Shown: positions 17,031 to 24,787 of the stretch, piece by piece
How positions within the stretch are numbered: the stretch's first letter is position 1
Layout of the letters: the number at the start of each line of letters is the position of its first letter
Assembly (NCBI GenBank): GCA_020638855.1
Contig: JACKHT010000003.1
Location: 186,001 to 250,000 of the forward strand
Direction of reading: 5' to 3'
Source: Planctomycetota bacterium
GTDB taxonomy: Bacteria > Planctomycetota > UBA1135 > GCA-002686595
Length of the DNA stretch: 64,000 nt
Made by a program: the position numbers and the translations under genes
The notes under the pieces: model-generated
Database searches by the model: none
Told to the model about the DNA's origin: nothing
The model's input: only the letters and a program-made list of their open reading frames with translations

Positions 17031-17753
17031 ATGCCCACCTATTCGGACGTTGCACGATTGGACGGCGAGGCCAAGGCCCTCCTGCTCAAGATACTGGAAC
17101 GCTATGCCTACCGGCAGCGCATGGTGGTCAACGTCATGGGGCATGGCTTGAAGTACTTGCCCGGGCTCGACGACAAGCGCGGTTTCCTGGAGGAACTCGA
17201 CCATGCCTTCCACGTGTTGGCCGAGATCGAGCGCATGTACGACGCGTTGGGTGGCGTGGAGTTGATCAACGCAATTCGACCGCGCATGGAACGCATCCCC
17301 TACCCCGATTCCCGGCAGGAATTGGCCGTCGGTTTGTCGCTGGTCCGGCGCGCGGCGCGGGTGTCTGCCTTGAGTTTCCAAGACTGCATTTCGAAGGACT
17401 TCGCGGCGCTCTCCAAGACCGTGCTGCATGCTCCCGACAACAGCCAGGAAGAGGAGGCGCGCTTCCAGGAGTTCGCTCAGGATTCTTCCAACCGCGTCCA
17501 GGCACAAAAGTACTGGGACCGCTGGTTGGCCTTGGGTCTCTTGTCGCTCGGTCGTCCGGGCGCGAAGGGGGATGCCTTGGCGGTGTCCACGGGCATTCGC
17601 AAGGTTTCGAGCACCGAAGTGGTGCGCAACTTCTTGGCCGAAACCGAGGCGATGCGCGAGGCGTGCGGCCTCGATCGGACCGAGTTGGTCGGCTTTGGGA
17701 TCCAACTGCCCGAGGACCTGCGGGGTCGCTACGGGGCGTCGGGCCTGACCTGA
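17031..17753 (+). CDS. All-helical, possibly ferritin-like (PaaA/PaaC-like) protein
   Basis: A 240-residue protein that I could not assign firmly. It looks all-helical. Helix one has RYAYRQRMVVNVMGHGLKYL and helix two EELDHAFHVLAEIERMY with an E-x2-H pair, the spacing used by diiron ferritin-like oxygenases. Two further long helices follow (RQELAVGLSLVRRAARVSAL and ARFQEFAQDSSNRVQ), but a second clear E-x2-H is not visible. PaaA/PaaC-type phenylacetyl-CoA epoxidase components look similar in general arrangement. Downstream of an [2Fe-2S] ferredoxin and upstream of kynureninase, a role in aryl-CoA oxygenation is possible. Gene confidence is high; function is a guess. Confidence 0.6.
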   Translation: MPTYSDVARLDGEAKALLLKILERYAYRQRMVVNVMGHGLKYLPGLDDKRGFLEELDHAFHVLAEIERMYDALGGVELINAIRPRMERIPYPDSRQELAVGLSLVRRAARVSALSFQDCISKDFAALSKTVLHAPDNSQEEEARFQEFAQDSSNRVQAQKYWDRWLALGLLSLGRPGAKGDALAVSTGIRKVSSTEVVRNFLAETEAMREACGLDRTELVGFGIQLPEDLRGRYGASGLT

Positions 17754-17833
17754 GCCCCCGGGCCGACGGCAGGGCGTGCTAGCGCCCGGAAAGCCGCGCT
17801 CGAAGCGAGCGGGAGGGGCCCCAGCGTGGCACA

Positions 17834-19063
17834 ATGGGGCGCCCAGCCCCAATCAGCCCCATGAGCGTGAAACACGATCCCAACCGTTGGCGCGAGCGCT
17901 TTCCCATCCTCCGCTCGAGCACGTACCTGGTCAACCATAGCCTCGGGGCGATGCCCATCGGCGTCTACGACCGCCTCAAGGCCTATGCCGACCAATGGGC
18001 CGAACGCGGCGTGCGGGCTTGGACCGAGGGCTGGTGGACCTCGGCGGTGGACGTGGGCAACGTCCTGGGGCGCATCATGAATGCTCCCAAGGATTCGGTC
18101 GTGATGCACCAAAACGTGTCGGTGGTGCAGAGCATGATCGCCTCGGCGTTGGACTTCGGCGGCAAGCGCAACAAGGTCGTGTACACCGATCAGAACTTCC
18201 CCTCGAACATGTACGTTTGGGAGGGCTTCCGGCCCCAGGGCGCGCGCATCCACGTGGTGCCCAGCGATGCGGGCGGCATCGTGCCGACCGAGCGTTTGCT
18301 CGAAGCCATCGATGAAGAAACCTTGATTGTGCCGATCTCGATGGTTTGCTTCCGCAACTCGTACCTGCAAGACGTGCAGGCGATCTGCCAGCGGGCGCGC
18401 GAGGTGGGGGCTTTGGTGTTGCTCGATACGTACCAAACCCTGGGCACCGTCCCGGTGGACGTGCAAGCGCTCGGGGTCGACATGCTCTGCGGAGGATCGG
18501 TCAAGTGGCTCTTGGGCGGACCGGGAGCGGGCTACCTGTACATGCGCCCCGACCTGATGGAATCGATGCACTCGCGCATCACCGGTTGGGCGGCGCACGC
18601 CGAGCCGTTTGCTTTTGAGGAAGGCGCGCAGCGCTACGCCAAGGGCCCCATGGGGTGGATGCACGGGACGCCGGGCGTGCCCTGCTATCTGGCGGCGCAG
18701 GAAGGCTACGAGACCGTGCTCGAAGTGGGGGTGGAGACGATCCGCGCCTATTCGATCCAGCTCAACAACCGCTTGGCCGAGCAGCTCACCGAGCGCGGCT
18801 TCACGCTCTTCGGACCCAAGCGGGCCGAACAACGCGGGGGCACGCTCACCGTGGCCCTGGCCGACGACGAAAACGGCCCCGCCTTCGTGCGCGCGCTCGA
18901 AAAGCGCAACATCCTGATCGACCACCGCCCCGGCGCGGGGCTGCGCATCAGCCCGCACTTCTACACCTTGCAGGACGAACTCGACGAGCTCGCGGAAGCC
19001 CTTTCGGACATCCGTCAAAGCGGCGCATGGCGCCCGCTCGTCACCCAGTCGGCAGGTTACTGA
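17834..19063 (+). CDS. kynU: Kynureninase-like PLP enzyme
   Basis: A 409-residue fold-type I PLP enzyme (class V). The opening WRERFPILRSSTYLVNHSLGAMP and the RGVRAWTEGWW segment are kynureninase hallmarks, and MHQNVSVVQSM and RNKVVYTDQNFPSNMYVW continue the match. The PLP lysine is in GGSVKWLLGG. The C-terminus has the GAGLRISPHFYTLQDELDEL block. Kynureninase splits kynurenine to anthranilate and alanine, which fits a CoA ligase of the benzoate/2-aminobenzoate group four kilobases downstream. ATG 17861 is an alternative start. Related hydrolases of unknown substrate exist, so the exact substrate is inferred. Confidence 0.85.
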   Translation: MGRPAPISPMSVKHDPNRWRERFPILRSSTYLVNHSLGAMPIGVYDRLKAYADQWAERGVRAWTEGWWTSAVDVGNVLGRIMNAPKDSVVMHQNVSVVQSMIASALDFGGKRNKVVYTDQNFPSNMYVWEGFRPQGARIHVVPSDAGGIVPTERLLEAIDEETLIVPISMVCFRNSYLQDVQAICQRAREVGALVLLDTYQTLGTVPVDVQALGVDMLCGGSVKWLLGGPGAGYLYMRPDLMESMHSRITGWAAHAEPFAFEEGAQRYAKGPMGWMHGTPGVPCYLAAQEGYETVLEVGVETIRAYSIQLNNRLAEQLTERGFTLFGPKRAEQRGGTLTVALADDENGPAFVRALEKRNILIDHRPGAGLRISPHFYTLQDELDELAEALSDIRQSGAWRPLVTQSAGY

Positions 19064-19069
19064 TCCACT

Positions 19070-19939
19070 ATGGCATCCACCGGACTCAACCTGTTTGACC
19101 TGCAAGAGGGCAAGCACCTCTTTGGTCGTTACCGAATCGATGCGGCCCTGGCCCACGGCCCGCTTTCGGCGCGCTTTGCGGTCTACGACGAGGAAGCGCA
19201 GCAAGCGCTCAACCTCGAATTGTTCACGGCCGGACTGTTCGAGGGCCACGGCCAAGCCTCGTTCTTTGCCGACCGCCTGCGGGCTTTTTCGCAAGTCGCC
19301 TGCGCGGTGGCGGTGCCGACCCATGCGATCCAGGTGACCGAAGCCGGTGACGTGCTGCGCTTCTGCGAACGCGCGGATGGCACCAGCCTGCGCAGCATGC
19401 TGCAGGCGGGGCAATTGCTCACCCGGGCGCGCGCTGTTGCCTTGGGGGAGGAATTGCTGTCGGGCTTGATGGCCCTGCACAACCACGGGATGGCGCACGG
19501 CGATCTCAAGCCCGATACCTTGTACCTGCAAGAGAACGGCGTCGTGGCCGTGGAAGGGGGCGTGACCCCCGCGCTGTGGCGCGCGCAGCACATGGGAGCG
19601 CGCACTTCGCTGATTGGGACCCCGTTCTACGCGCCGCTCGAACAATTTAGCGGCGAAGTTCCCGATGCGGGTTCGGACTTGTACGCGATCGGCACGCTCT
19701 TGTACGAAGGCCTGTGCGGCGCCCTGCCCTGGGCGGGCAAGGGATTCATCGAAGTCTTCCAATCGAAGATGCAAGACAACCCGCCGCCGATCGAATCGCG
19801 CGCGCCCAACTTGCGCGTGGGCAAGGGTCTCGAAGAGGTCCTGCGCCGCTCGATCCGCGCCCGCCGCGAAGACCGCTACCTGCACGCCGCCGATTTCCTA
19901 CGCGCCTTGCAGTCGGTCGCCACAGAATCCGTCTCCTAG
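19070..19939 (+). CDS. Protein kinase-fold protein, probably a pseudokinase
   Basis: A 289-residue protein with a Hanks-type kinase layout. The N-lobe opens LFGRYRIDAAL but lacks a glycine-rich loop, and the VAIK lysine position reads LNLELF. The catalytic loop is HGDLKPDTLYL (Asp kept, Asn replaced by Thr). The DFG position reads VEGGV, so the Mg-binding Asp is missing. GTPFYAPLEQ, SDLYAIGTLLYE and the terminal RR-type helix are kept. With lysine and DFG lost it is probably inactive as a kinase and acts as a scaffold or sensor. It lies 6 bp after kynureninase, within the catabolic string, which is unusual for such a protein. Confidence 0.82.
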   Translation: MASTGLNLFDLQEGKHLFGRYRIDAALAHGPLSARFAVYDEEAQQALNLELFTAGLFEGHGQASFFADRLRAFSQVACAVAVPTHAIQVTEAGDVLRFCERADGTSLRSMLQAGQLLTRARAVALGEELLSGLMALHNHGMAHGDLKPDTLYLQENGVVAVEGGVTPALWRAQHMGARTSLIGTPFYAPLEQFSGEVPDAGSDLYAIGTLLYEGLCGALPWAGKGFIEVFQSKMQDNPPPIESRAPNLRVGKGLEEVLRRSIRARREDRYLHAADFLRALQSVATESVS

Positions 19940-19968
19940 ACACCGCGTGTCCGTCACCACGTCGACCC

Positions 19969-21546
19969 ATGACCGTCCTGCTCCACCCGCTCGAACTGCC
20001 CGCACACTTCAACCTGTGTGAGTACTTCCTGGATCACAATCTGAGCGAAGGGCGCGCTGATAAGCTGGCGGTGATTGACGATCGGGGCGCGTACACCTAC
20101 GCCCAGGTCGCCGAACAGGTCCGCCGGATGGCGGCTGTGCTGCGCGAGGAAGGGCTGCAGGCCGAAGATCGGGTTTTGATCGTGTTGCCCGATGGCTTGC
20201 CCTTCGTGACCGCCTTCTTTGGCATCCTGCGTGCCGGTGGCGTGTTCGCCATGGTGAACCCGCTGCTCAAGCGCAAGGACTACACGGCGTACCTCGAATA
20301 CACCAAGGCGCGCATCCTGATCACCCACGAGTCGGTGCTGCCCGAGATTGGAGAGGTGGCGCTGGCTTCGCGGCACCTGCACAAAGTGATCGTGGTGGGC
20401 GACGAGGTTCCTGCCGGGATGCTCGGGTTCCAAGATGCGTTGGCCGCGGCGGATCCCGATGGCCCCATGGCGGCGCTCGAGCCCACCGGCCCGGACGATT
20501 TGGCCGGCTGGTTGTTCACCTCGGGATCGACCGGCTACCCCAAGGGCTGCGTGCACATGCACCGCGACTTCGCCTATTCGACCGAGACCTACGCCTTGCA
20601 GGTGGCTGGCTACCAGGAATCCGACATCTGCGTTTCGGTTCCCAAGTTGTTCTTCGGCTACGCGACCGGCACCAACTTGATGTTCCCGTTCCGGGTCGGC
20701 GCCACCTGCGTGTTGTTCGAAGGGCGCTCGACCGCCGACGAGTTGCTCGACCAAATCGAGCGGCACCGCCCGACGTTCTTGACCGGCGTGCCGACCTTGC
20801 TCAGCAACATGCTGGCTTCCGACCGGATCGACCGGGCGGACCTATCGAGCCTGAGGATTTGCCTTTCGGCGGGCGAGGCTCTGCCCCAGGAGATCTACGA
20901 ATCCTGGCTGGCGCGCACCGGCGTCGAAGTGCTCGATGGCATCGGTTCGGCCGAGATGTTCCACATTTACATTTCGAACTATCCGGGCGACGTGCGCTTG
21001 GGGTGTCTGGGCCGGCTGGTGCCCGGCTATTGGGCCGAGATCCTGGGCCCCGAGGGCAACGTTTTGGGGGTGGGGGAGTCGGGGCGCTTGCGCATCTACG
21101 GGGGCTCGACGGCCCTGTGCTATTGGGCCAACAAGGCCTCCTCGAACGAAACCTTTCAAGGCGCCGCCTGCACCACCGCGGACATCTTCCGCGAAGACGA
21201 GCAGGGGTACTTTTACTACGAGGGCCGGACCGACGACTTGCTCAAGGTCAGCGGGATCTGGGTTTCGCCGCTGGAGATCGAAAATTGCCTGCTCGCGAGC
21301 GATCAAGTCGCGCAAGTGTGCGTCGTCGGCAAAGAGGATGACCAGGGTCTGGTCAAGCCGTTGGCCTTCGTCGTGCCCAAGCCGGGGGTCGTGCCCGGCG
21401 AAGCCCTGGCGGAAACGCTGAAAGCCCACGCCAAAGCCCATCTGGCCCCGTACAAGTACCCGCGCTGGTTCGAATGGCGCCAAGACCTGCCCAAGAACGA
21501 TCGGGGCAAGGTTGCCCGCGCCCAATTGCGCGCGGAAGTCCAGTGA
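19969..21546 (+). CDS. Benzoate/2-aminobenzoate-type CoA ligase
   Basis: A 525-residue ANL-superfamily adenylating enzyme. FNLCEYFLDHNLSEGRADK at the N-terminus, PKLFFGYATGTNLMFPF and DGIGSAEMFHIYISN are specific to the benzoate-CoA ligase group, which includes 2-aminobenzoate-CoA ligases. General motifs are the AMP-binding loop TSGSTGYPKG, YYEGRTDDLLKVSG and the C-terminal catalytic lysine in NDRGKVARAQL. It would activate an aromatic acid with ATP and CoA in the cytoplasm. Beside kynureninase the natural substrate would be anthranilate. Benzoate or another substituted benzoate is the alternative, since the ring pocket cannot be read reliably by eye. Confidence 0.9.
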   Translation: MTVLLHPLELPAHFNLCEYFLDHNLSEGRADKLAVIDDRGAYTYAQVAEQVRRMAAVLREEGLQAEDRVLIVLPDGLPFVTAFFGILRAGGVFAMVNPLLKRKDYTAYLEYTKARILITHESVLPEIGEVALASRHLHKVIVVGDEVPAGMLGFQDALAAADPDGPMAALEPTGPDDLAGWLFTSGSTGYPKGCVHMHRDFAYSTETYALQVAGYQESDICVSVPKLFFGYATGTNLMFPFRVGATCVLFEGRSTADELLDQIERHRPTFLTGVPTLLSNMLASDRIDRADLSSLRICLSAGEALPQEIYESWLARTGVEVLDGIGSAEMFHIYISNYPGDVRLGCLGRLVPGYWAEILGPEGNVLGVGESGRLRIYGGSTALCYWANKASSNETFQGAACTTADIFREDEQGYFYYEGRTDDLLKVSGIWVSPLEIENCLLASDQVAQVCVVGKEDDQGLVKPLAFVVPKPGVVPGEALAETLKAHAKAHLAPYKYPRWFEWRQDLPKNDRGKVARAQLRAEVQ

Positions 21547-21568
21547 ACCTCGCACGGGGAATCCGAAC

Positions 21569-22333
21569 ATGTTGATCGCAGCCAAAAGCACCTGGACCGA
21601 AGTCCGCGACTTCCTCACCGAACGAACCGTGGCCATCCTGCCGATCGGCAGCACCGAGCCGCATGGGCCGCACCTGCCGCTCGACACCGACGTGACCATC
21701 GCCGAGGCCCAAGCCCGCCGGGCGGGGGAATTGCTCGAAGCCCAAGGCATTCCGGTGCTCCTGCTGCCCGCCTTGGCCTATGGCATGACCCAGTTCACCG
21801 ACGGCTTCGCGGGCACCGTCAGCCTGCGCCCGGCCACCCTGTGGGCCATGCTCGAGGACATCGTCAACAGCCTCGCCGAGCAGGGCGTGCGCCAGGTCGT
21901 GTTCTCGAACGGCCACCTCGAGCCCGAGCACGTCGCCGTGCTGCGCGGCGTGATCTTGGACCACACCGAGCGCGGCCACGAGAAAGCCCACGCGATCTTC
22001 CCCGACAACACCCGCCGGCGTTGGGCGCAAACCCTGGGGGAGGAATTCGCCAGCGGCGACTGCCACGCGGGGTCCTACGAGACCAGCATCGTGCTGTGCG
22101 CCGATCCCGAATCGGTGCGGCGCGAGGAATTGGCTGGGCTCGAGCCGATCCAGATCGACTTGGTGGCCAAAATGCGGGAAGGGGCGCGCAACTTCCTGCA
22201 ATGCGGCGCGACCGAGGCGTATTGCGGCAACCCCGCGGCGGCTTCTGCCGAAGAAGGTCAACAATGGATCGACCAACTGGGCCAAATGTTGGCCACCACC
22301 GTGCTCGAAACCTGGCCCGAACTCGCCCAATGA
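21569..22333 (+). CDS. Creatininase-family amidohydrolase
   Basis: A 254-residue metal hydrolase. The family's first metal motif is GSTEPHGPHLPLDTD, followed by VVFSNGHLEPEH in place of the common NGHGGN, and GDCHAGSYETS, which keeps the conserved H-A-G-x-x-E-T-S block. Members open cyclic amides or remove formyl groups, including creatininase and the deformylase ArfB. In a kynurenine cluster a formyl-kynurenine or other amide hydrolase role is attractive but unproven; no KynB-type formamidase is seen here. Its TGA overlaps the ATG of the thioesterase (ATGA), showing coupling. Confidence 0.88.
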   Translation: MLIAAKSTWTEVRDFLTERTVAILPIGSTEPHGPHLPLDTDVTIAEAQARRAGELLEAQGIPVLLLPALAYGMTQFTDGFAGTVSLRPATLWAMLEDIVNSLAEQGVRQVVFSNGHLEPEHVAVLRGVILDHTERGHEKAHAIFPDNTRRRWAQTLGEEFASGDCHAGSYETSIVLCADPESVRREELAGLEPIQIDLVAKMREGARNFLQCGATEAYCGNPAAASAEEGQQWIDQLGQMLATTVLETWPELAQ

Positions 22334-22761
22334 AACCCTACGAAACCCAAGTGCTGGTGCGCTTCGGCGACGTGGATGCCGCAGGCATCGCCTACTTCCC
22401 CAGCATCTACAACCTGATCCACGACACCTTCGAGGACCTCTGGTACAACCACCTGGGGGTGTCCTACGCCGACCTGATCATGAAGCAGCGGCTGGGCTTT
22501 CCCCTGGTGCGCTCCGAGGTCGATTTCCGCAAGGTCCTGCGTTTCGGGGACCGTCCCACGATCCAGGTGACCTGCGAAGGGGTCGGCCGGTCCTCGCTGC
22601 ACCTACGCTATCGGTTCTTCCTGGGGGAAGATTTGGCCCTGGACGCGCACATGACGACCGCGTGCGTTGACATGGACCACCTGAAAAGCTGTCCTATCCC
22701 GGAGGCCTACCGAAAGGTCTTCCTAGCCCTCATGGAGGAGGGCTCCCAACCGCACGCGTGA
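22330..22761 (+). CDS. Acyl-CoA thioesterase, 4-hydroxybenzoyl-CoA type
   Basis: A 143-residue single hotdog-domain protein. VRFGDVDAAGIAYFPSIYNLIHDTFED is the 4-hydroxybenzoyl-CoA thioesterase signature with the catalytic Asp in the DVDAAGIAYF loop. It hydrolyses aromatic or short acyl-CoA esters and could recover CoA from dead-end intermediates of the neighbouring ligase. It starts at the ATG overlapping the creatininase stop, and its own TGA overlaps the GTG start of metF. Confidence 0.92.
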   Translation: MKPYETQVLVRFGDVDAAGIAYFPSIYNLIHDTFEDLWYNHLGVSYADLIMKQRLGFPLVRSEVDFRKVLRFGDRPTIQVTCEGVGRSSLHLRYRFFLGEDLALDAHMTTACVDMDHLKSCPIPEAYRKVFLALMEEGSQPHA

Positions 22762-23624
22762 AGATCCAAGAATGCTACCGGTCGCACAAGCCGGTGTTCA
22801 GCTTTGAATTCTTTCCCCCCAAGACTTTGGAGGGGGAGAACAACCTGATGAACACGGTGGCTGACCTCCAATCGGCGGTGGAACCCGACTTTGTCTCCGT
22901 GACCTACGGAGCGGGCGGGTCCACGCGCGAGCACACCCACCGGGTCGTCGTGCGCGTGCAGAAGGAGCTGGGCATCACCGCCATGGCCCACCAAACCTGC
23001 GTCGCGGACACGGTCGAGGGGATCCGGGCGAACATGCGCCAGTTGGCCGCCGGGGGGGTTCAAAACATCCTGGCCCTGCGCGGCGACAAGCCCCAGACCG
23101 ATGGGACCGAGGCCCCCCAGGCCTTCTCCAACGCCACCGACCTGATCGACCTGTTGCGCGAGGAATTCGACTTTTCGGTCGGGGCGGCCTGCTATCCCGA
23201 GACCCACCCCGAGTCGACCGAGGAGGCCACCGACCTGCATTGGACGGCCGAGAAGGTGCGCCGGGGGGCCCAATTCCTGATCACCCAGCTGTTCTTCGAC
23301 TCTTCCCAGTACTTCGACTACGTGGCCAAGGTCCGGGCTTTGGGCATTGAAGTCCCCATTGTGCCGGGCATCATGCCCATTACCAACGTGGGCCAAGTGG
23401 AGCGATTCACCAAGATGTGTGGCGCGTCGATCCCCGAATCCCTGTTGTCCCGGCTGCGCCACAGCCAGGAGGATCCCGGGGCTGTCATGGCCATCGGGAT
23501 TGAGCACGCCATCGAGCAGTGCCGGAAGCTCCTCGAGGGGGGGGCGCCCGGTCTGCACTTCTACACCCTCAACCGCAGTCACGCCACCCGGGGCATCCTC
23601 GCCGCCCTGCGCAAGTTGGCCTAA
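22758..23624 (+). CDS. metF: Methylenetetrahydrofolate reductase
   Basis: A 288-residue TIM-barrel flavoprotein with normal MetF length. Features: FSFEFFPPKT at the N-terminus with the catalytic Glu, VSVTYGAGGSTR, NILALRGDKP, ITQLFFDSSQYFDYV and VPGIMPITNVGQVERF. It reduces 5,10-methylene-THF to 5-methyl-THF, supplying methyl groups for methionine synthesis. The start is GTG 22758, overlapping the thioesterase stop (GTGA), and a purine-rich GGAGGAGGG stretch lies upstream. Its stop TAA overlaps the next ATG. Its place in the string is not an obvious part of aromatic catabolism. Confidence 0.96.
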   Translation: MKIQECYRSHKPVFSFEFFPPKTLEGENNLMNTVADLQSAVEPDFVSVTYGAGGSTREHTHRVVVRVQKELGITAMAHQTCVADTVEGIRANMRQLAAGGVQNILALRGDKPQTDGTEAPQAFSNATDLIDLLREEFDFSVGAACYPETHPESTEEATDLHWTAEKVRRGAQFLITQLFFDSSQYFDYVAKVRALGIEVPIVPGIMPITNVGQVERFTKMCGASIPESLLSRLRHSQEDPGAVMAIGIEHAIEQCRKLLEGGAPGLHFYTLNRSHATRGILAALRKLA

Positions 23625-24784
23625 TGGCTTCCGCCGATAAACCACTCCGAGTCGCCGTCGACCTTACCCCGCTGTGCAACCCGATCCAGGGTGGCGTGGC
23701 GCGGTATGCGCACCAGCTCGCACTGGCCATGGCGGAACTCGTGAACGGGCAAGGCGGGCGCATGGACGTGCTCTGCCGCCGCTCGCGGTACCGGCGGCGC
23801 GATATGTTGCCGCGCATCCCCGGGACCCGGTTGCGCTGGATCGAGAAGTCCTGGTGGCCGTTGATCAAGGGCGTCGACGTGGTGCACGGCACCGATGTGC
23901 GCGTACCCAATTGGAAGCAGGTGGCCCAGGTCGCCACCCTGCACGACCTGTTTGCCCACGTCGGCCCGGACTTTTCGGACGAAGGCTTCCGCACCCGCCG
24001 CATCGCGGTGTACGACGATGTGGGCAAGCGCTGCGGGCGCATCATCGCGGTCAGCGAACGCACCAAGGCCGACCTCTGTCGCTACACGGACTTCCCCGAG
24101 GAGCGCATCGACGTGGTCTACGAGGGCATCGAGGCGCGCTTCAAACCCGCCACCGAAGTCGCGATCCACGAAGCCCAGCTCCAACTGGGGGTCAAGCGGC
24201 CCTACATGCTCTACCTGGGCGAGCTCTCCGCGCGCAAAAACCTCGTGCGCCTCGCGCAGGCCTACAAAGCCGGTGGATTCCACAAGACCCACCAACTCGT
24301 GCTAGCCGGCAAACCCAGCTACCGCAGCGAATCGATCATGGCCGAGGTGAGCCGCCTGCGCATCGAAGACAAGGTGTTGTGGACCGGCTTTGTCGATGAC
24401 AAGCACCTACCCGCGCTCTACTCGGGCGCCGACGTGTTCTGCTTCCCGACGCTCTACGAGGGCTTCGGCTTGCCCGTGCTCGAATCGATGGCCTGCGGCA
24501 CCCCCGTCGTCGGCGGCTCGGTCGGCGCCGTCCCCGAAATCGCCGCCGGCTTCGCCGACCTAGCCAACCCCCTCGACGTCGACGGCATCGCCTTCGCCAT
24601 CTCGCGCGCCCTCGACCGCACCCCCGACCAACTCGCCCGCGCCCGCGCCCACGCTGCAACCTTCACCTGGCAACGCACCGCCCGCGAAACCCTCGAAGTC
24701 TACAAGCGCGCCCTGCGGCATCCCTTGCACCTGCAAAAACCCGCCGAAGACCCCGCCGAAACCCGCGCGCGGGTGCATGGGTAG
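23624..24784 (+). CDS. Glycosyltransferase family 4 (GT-B)
   Basis: A 386-residue GT-B fold enzyme. The N-terminal domain opens RVAVDLTPLCNPIQGGVARYAHQL with the glycine-rich acceptor loop. The C-terminal domain has YMLYLGELSARKN, VLWTGFVDDKHLPALYSGADVFCFPTLYEGFGLPVLESMACG with the E-x7-E donor-binding motif (EGFGLPVLE), then a final helix. It transfers a sugar from a nucleotide donor, probably in polysaccharide or glycolipid synthesis. ATG 23624 overlaps the metF stop (TAATG). The 3' part is duplicated at 28068-28471. Confidence 0.93.
   Translation: MASADKPLRVAVDLTPLCNPIQGGVARYAHQLALAMAELVNGQGGRMDVLCRRSRYRRRDMLPRIPGTRLRWIEKSWWPLIKGVDVVHGTDVRVPNWKQVAQVATLHDLFAHVGPDFSDEGFRTRRIAVYDDVGKRCGRIIAVSERTKADLCRYTDFPEERIDVVYEGIEARFKPATEVAIHEAQLQLGVKRPYMLYLGELSARKNLVRLAQAYKAGGFHKTHQLVLAGKPSYRSESIMAEVSRLRIEDKVLWTGFVDDKHLPALYSGADVFCFPTLYEGFGLPVLESMACGTPVVGGSVGAVPEIAAGFADLANPLDVDGIAFAISRALDRTPDQLARARAHAATFTWQRTARETLEVYKRALRHPLHLQKPAEDPAETRARVHG
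24048..24127 (+). repeat. Parent segment A of the partial duplication
   Basis: This stretch is copied at 28068-28147 with one difference (G24100 to A28120, synonymous). It ends with the 11-bp TCTACGAGGGC (24117-24127), which recurs at 24453-24463. Confidence 0.95.
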
Positions 24785-24787
24785 GGG
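24453..24787 (+). repeat. Parent segment B of the partial duplication
   Basis: It begins with the second TCTACGAGGGC and continues 3 bp past the glycosyltransferase stop codon. It is copied at 28137-28471 with two differences (C24541 to A, T24655 to C), both synonymous third-position changes. Confidence 0.95.
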
